8,422 nucleotides of DNA from Paludibacter sp. Its GTDB lineage: Bacteria > Bacteroidota > Bacteroidia > Bacteroidales > Paludibacteraceae. The position numbers were made by a program, and so were the translations under genes. The stretch's first letter is position 1. Every line of letters begins with the position of its first letter. The stretch lies in NCBI GenBank assembly GCA_028748945.1, contig JAQTOL010000121.1, positions 1 to 8,422 on the forward strand, in the 5' to 3' direction. Under the pieces are notes generated by a model. That model had not been told where the DNA came from and searched no databases. It saw only the letters and a program-made list of their open reading frames with translations. This document shows positions 5,515 to 8,422 of this stretch, piece after piece.

Positions 5515-7359
5515 TTATAATAATTTACTGAAACATTCTTCCAATTCAGCTACAGTAAAAGGTTGACCCTGAACTTTATTATATTGTAAGAATTCCACGT
5601 TTGGAACTTTCGAACGTAAATAAGTAGCAAATTGTCCGCTATTCAATTCACAAACCACTACTTTCTTATAACCCTGTATTACTTCGATGGTATTTTTAGG
5701 AAGTGGATTAATATAATTGAAATGTGCCAGTGCAATTTTCGATCCTTTTTTATTCACTGAGTTCACAGTGCTCATCAAATGTCCATGTGTTCCACCCCAA
5801 CCAATAACCAATAAATCGGCATCAACATTCCCTTCCACTTTTAGTTCGGGAAGAAACTGACTGATATTTTCTATTTTTTGTTCACGTGTATTTACCATTT
5901 TTTCATGATTTATGGCATCAGAAGAAATAGCACCCGTATAATAATCTTTTTCAAGCCCACCGTTTCTGTGTCCAAATCCTTCCGTTCCGGGAATACTCCA
6001 ATAACGCACTTTTGTCTCTTCATTGCGGGAAGATACATGCGAACCTTCCATTCCCGGTAGCGAATAATTAGGATGAATATCCGGTAATTCAGCCAGTTTT
6101 GGAAGTTTCCATAACGAAGTGCCGTTTCCGATAAATGCATCAGTCAATAAAATTACAGGAGACATGTGTTCAAGCGCTATTTTACTGGCCATAAAAGCAA
6201 AGTGAAAACAATCTGCAGGTGTACTGGCAGCCATAATAACAACCGGGCTTTCACCATTCCGTCCATAAAGAGCCTGTAAAAGATCGGTTTGTTCTGTTTT
6301 AGTAGGGAGACCGGTAGATGGACCGCCTCTCATTACATCAACAACCACAAGCGGTAATTCGGCCATAACGGCTAAACCAATGCCTTCCGATTTTAATGCC
6401 AAACCGGGACCTGAAGTACTGGTTGCTGCTAAACTACCTGCGAAAGATGCACCGATTGCAGAGGTAATTCCGGCAATTTCATCTTCGGCTTGCATCACTT
6501 TTACGCCTAAATCTTTCCTCAAAGCCAATTCGTGCATAATGTCGGTGGCTGGTGTAATTGGATAACTACCAAGGAATAATTCCAATCCCGCTTTTTTTGA
6601 AGCAGCAATTAAACCCCAGGCAGTAGCTTTATTTCCGCTGATGCTTGTATAACTTCCTTTGGGAGTTTCGTGCGATTTTTCAACCAGAAATGTTGAAACC
6701 GTCAAATGTAAATTATGTCCGTAATTAAAACCATCGGTTAGCACTTTGACATTGGCATGAAGAATATCCGGTTTTTTCCCGAATTTATTTCCAAGAAAAT
6801 GTATGGCCTGATCAATCGGACGGTTAAACAACCAACAAATCAGTCCAAGTGCAAACATATTTTTGCTTCGCAAAACGGTTTTATTATCAAATCCAAACTC
6901 TTCGAGACTACTTTGAGTGAGCGAAGAAAGTGGTACTGGAATTAACTGGGTAGTTTCTGAAATAGATAATTCCTCAAATGGATTGTCCGTTTTGAATTCT
7001 GCCTTGTTTAAATCCGTTTTTTCAAAAGAATCCGTGTCGAAAATGATAATTCCGCCTTTTTTTACACTTTGGGCATTTACTTTTAAAGCAGCAGGATTCA
7101 TGGCAACCAAAACATCCGCATTGTCACCCGGAGTATAAATTTTACTTGCACCTAAATGTACCTGAAAACCTGAAACACCACCCAGCGTACCCAATGGGGC
7201 ACGTATTTCTGAAGGATAATCGGGGAAAGTTGAAATCTCATTTCCTAATATCGCCGAAAGATTGGAGAAAAGAGTACCTGTCAACTGCATCCCGTCACCT
7301 GAGTCACCGGTAAAACGTACTACTACATTATCCAATTCGGTTGCATTATTGTTTTCCAT
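5515..7359 (-). CDS. korA: 2-oxoacid (2-oxoglutarate-type):ferredoxin oxidoreductase, fused gamma-alpha subunit
   Basis: The 614-residue product joins two subunits that are separate in many archaea. Residues about 11-225 are the gamma (POR) domain, opening with VVVRFTGDSGDGMQLTG (12-28). Residues about 243-614 are the alpha part: SYPITPATD (265-273, the conserved YPITP motif), the QAEDE stretch (290-294), ATSTSGPG (312-319), RGGPSTGLPT (344-353) and a C-terminal domain with VIGWGGTHG (518-526) and VCELNSGQF (569-577). This arrangement is the two-subunit KorAB type known from Sulfolobus, Hydrogenobacter and Mycobacterium tuberculosis, with KorB supplying TPP and the iron-sulfur cluster. No separate ferredoxin-like delta subunit is encoded beside it in the window. 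The ATG is placed just before the conserved N-terminal strand and about 35 bases after the predicted transcription start. It is first in the operon, 172 bases downstream of asnS on the same strand. The physiological direction is unknown: oxidative TCA step or reductive carboxylation. Confidence 0.93.
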   Translation of the reverse strand: MENNNATELDNVVVRFTGDSGDGMQLTGTLFSNLSAILGNEISTFPDYPSEIRAPLGTLGGVSGFQVHLGASKIYTPGDNADVLVAMNPAALKVNAQSVKKGGIIIFDTDSFEKTDLNKAEFKTDNPFEELSISETTQLIPVPLSSLTQSSLEEFGFDNKTVLRSKNMFALGLICWLFNRPIDQAIHFLGNKFGKKPDILHANVKVLTDGFNYGHNLHLTVSTFLVEKSHETPKGSYTSISGNKATAWGLIAASKKAGLELFLGSYPITPATDIMHELALRKDLGVKVMQAEDEIAGITSAIGASFAGSLAATSTSGPGLALKSEGIGLAVMAELPLVVVDVMRGGPSTGLPTKTEQTDLLQALYGRNGESPVVIMAASTPADCFHFAFMASKIALEHMSPVILLTDAFIGNGTSLWKLPKLAELPDIHPNYSLPGMEGSHVSSRNEETKVRYWSIPGTEGFGHRNGGLEKDYYTGAISSDAINHEKMVNTREQKIENISQFLPELKVEGNVDADLLVIGWGGTHGHLMSTVNSVNKKGSKIALAHFNYINPLPKNTIEVIQGYKKVVVCELNSGQFATYLRSKVPNVEFLQYNKVQGQPFTVAELEECFSKLL

Positions 7360-7399
7360 GTTTTTTTGTAGAAATTATAAATTTGTAATCTTGAGATGG

Positions 7400-7430
7400 C
7401 AAAAATAGATAAAGATATCTCCGAAAACAA
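7400..7430 (-). promoter_or_regulatory. Bacteroidota-type promoter of the korAB operon
   Basis: On the minus strand TTG (7430-7428) and TATTTTTG (7407-7400) are separated by 20 bases, close to the -33/-7 arrangement of the main Bacteroidota sigma factor. Transcription would begin near 7393, leaving a leader of about 34 bases before the korA ATG at 7359. A second -7-like octamer, TATCTTTG (7478-7471), lies further upstream but has no matching -33 element. Confidence 0.5.
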
Positions 7431-7508
7431 TTCTATTAACTAAATAACGCACTATTTGATAATATTTGTACAAAGATAGTGTAATTTGTATTTTCAGAGT
7501 AAAATCTC

Positions 7509-7532
7509 ATTTTTAAAAAGCAATTTAAAAAT
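7509..7532 (-). terminator. AT-only hairpin at the end of asnS, doubtful terminator
   Basis: ATTTTTAAA (7509-7517) and TTTAAAAAT (7524-7532) are exact reverse complements around AAGCAA, overlapping the first base of the asnS stop codon. The stem contains no G-C pair and the minus-strand continuation (GAGATTTTAC) has only a short T run. It may be a weak terminator or simply the result of local AT-richness. I saw no better terminator between asnS and korA. Confidence 0.2.
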
Positions 7533-8422
7533 TAAAAATCGGCATTATTTGGTGTGCGTGGAAATGGAATCACATCGCGTATATTGGTCATACCGGTTAC
7601 AAAAAGTAACAATCTTTCAAAACCAAGTCCAAAACCTGAATGCGGTGCTGTTCCAAAACGTCTTGTATCAAGATACCACCAAATATCTTTGGTAGGAACT
7701 CCCATCTCATCCGCACGCATCTTTAGTTTATCATAATCTTCTTCCCGTTGCGATCCGCCAATAATCTCACCTATTTTGGGGAATAAAACATCCATGGCAC
7801 GCACGGTTTTACCATCATCGTTTTGTTTCATATAAAACGATTTTATTTCTTTCGGATAGTCGGTGAGAATAACCGGTTTTTTGAAATGTTTTTCTACCAG
7901 ATAACGTTCATGTTCCGATTGCAGATCGGTCCCCCAACCTACCGGAAATTCAAATTTATGTCCTTTGGCAATGGCAGCTTCCAGTATTTCCACACCTTTG
8001 GTATAAGATAAATGAATGAAATCGTCGTTCACTACAGAGTTCAGGCGTTCAATCAATTCCTTGTCGTACATAGTATTCAGGAACTCAAGATCATCCTTAC
8101 ATTTTTCCAATGCCCAACGGATACAGTATTGAATAAAGTCCTGCGCCAGCTGCATATTATCTTCAATTTCATTGAAAGCTACTTCAGGTTCTATCATCCA
8201 GAATTCCGACAAATGTCGGGGAGTATTGGAGTTTTCTGCACGAAAAGTCGGACCGAAAGTATAAATTGCCCCCATCGACATAGCCGCCAATTCACCTTCA
8301 AGCTGACCGGAAACAGTAAGACTTGCTTGTTTCCCAAAAAAATCACCGCCATATTCAATTGCACCTTCTTCGTCTTTTTTTAAGTCATAAAGATTCATAG
8401 TTGTCACCTGAAACATTTGTCC
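7532..8422 (-). CDS. asnS: Asparaginyl-tRNA synthetase, C-terminal part (5' end cut by the window)
   Basis: This class IIb aminoacyl-tRNA synthetase charges tRNA-Asn with asparagine using ATP in the cytoplasm. The visible 296 residues cover most of the catalytic domain; family members are about 465 residues, so roughly 170 N-terminal residues (anticodon-binding OB fold and motif 1) lie beyond the right edge. The frame stays open through 8422, so the Met whose codon ends at 8416 is internal and not the start. Counting from that Met, motif 2 is [11 protein letters not shown] (58-68) running into EFWMIEPE (71-78), and motif 3 is [12 protein letters not shown] (261-272), ending with the [10 protein letters not shown] signature (278-287). 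The AENSNT wording and an FPR-type end separate it from aspartyl- and lysyl-tRNA synthetases. The linker with [10 protein letters not shown] and RWALEKCK resembles Bacteroidota AsnS. No defect is seen in the visible part. Confidence 0.95.
   Translation of the reverse strand, partial: GQMFQVTTMNLYDLKKDEEGAIEYGGDFFGKQASLTVSGQLEGELAAMSMGAIYTFGPTFRAENSNTPRHLSEFWMIEPEVAFNEIEDNMQLAQDFIQYCIRWALEKCKDDLEFLNTMYDKELIERLNSVVNDDFIHLSYTKGVEILEAAIAKGHKFEFPVGWGTDLQSEHERYLVEKHFKKPVILTDYPKEIKSFYMKQNDDGKTVRAMDVLFPKIGEIIGGSQREEDYDKLKMRADEMGVPTKDIWWYLDTRRFGTAPHSGFGLGFERLLLFVTGMTNIRDVIPFPRTPNNADF

Noticed and set aside
8012..8383. 123-residue plus-strand open frame
   Set aside because: It is antisense to the conserved catalytic domain of asparaginyl-tRNA synthetase and resembles nothing.

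Overview
The window comes from a moderately AT-rich Bacteroidota genome, most likely Bacteroidales-like. Three things point there: a secreted protein with a type IX secretion C-terminal sorting domain, promoter-like sites of the Bacteroidota form TTG-N(~20)-TAnnTTTG, and a Bacteroidota-style asparaginyl-tRNA synthetase. All convincing genes lie on the minus strand, so the window is best read from right to left.

Layout from right to left: (1) 8422-7532, the C-terminal two thirds of asparaginyl-tRNA synthetase (asnS), cut by the window edge. (2) 7531-7360, an AT-rich spacer with a good Bacteroidota promoter. (3) 7359-4430, a two-gene operon for a 2-oxoacid:ferredoxin oxidoreductase of the KorAB type: a fused gamma-alpha subunit, then the TPP/[4Fe-4S] beta subunit. 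It is closed by a strong hairpin terminator at 4366-4402. (4) 4245-1420, a 941-residue secreted protein with a signal peptide, about ten SBBP-like beta-propeller repeats and a type IX sorting domain, followed by its own terminator. (5) 1303-785, a small periplasmic TlpA/ResA-like thioredoxin whose promoter is interleaved with the preceding terminator. (6) 784-1, about 780 bases without a convincing gene.

The gene-free left end is the least ordinary part. It holds a plus-strand terminator for a gene outside the window (92-126), a short purine-rich repeat block (31-72), a tandem array of a 40-bp unit with about six copies (380-640), and a perfect 12-bp inverted repeat (723-750). Each interior 40-bp unit carries an A7 tract, the dyad AAAATATTTT and, in the best copies, a 19-bp near-palindrome containing CTGCAG.

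Functionally the genes are a mix of core metabolism (KorAB: reversible oxidative decarboxylation of a 2-oxoacid to acyl-CoA with reduction of ferredoxin), translation (AsnS), extracytoplasmic redox (TlpA-like) and a secreted surface protein of unknown role. They do not form one pathway. I see no defence locus, phage, insertion sequence, CRISPR array, tRNA or rRNA. I could not identify an entirely new system; the 40-bp array is the best candidate for something undescribed.
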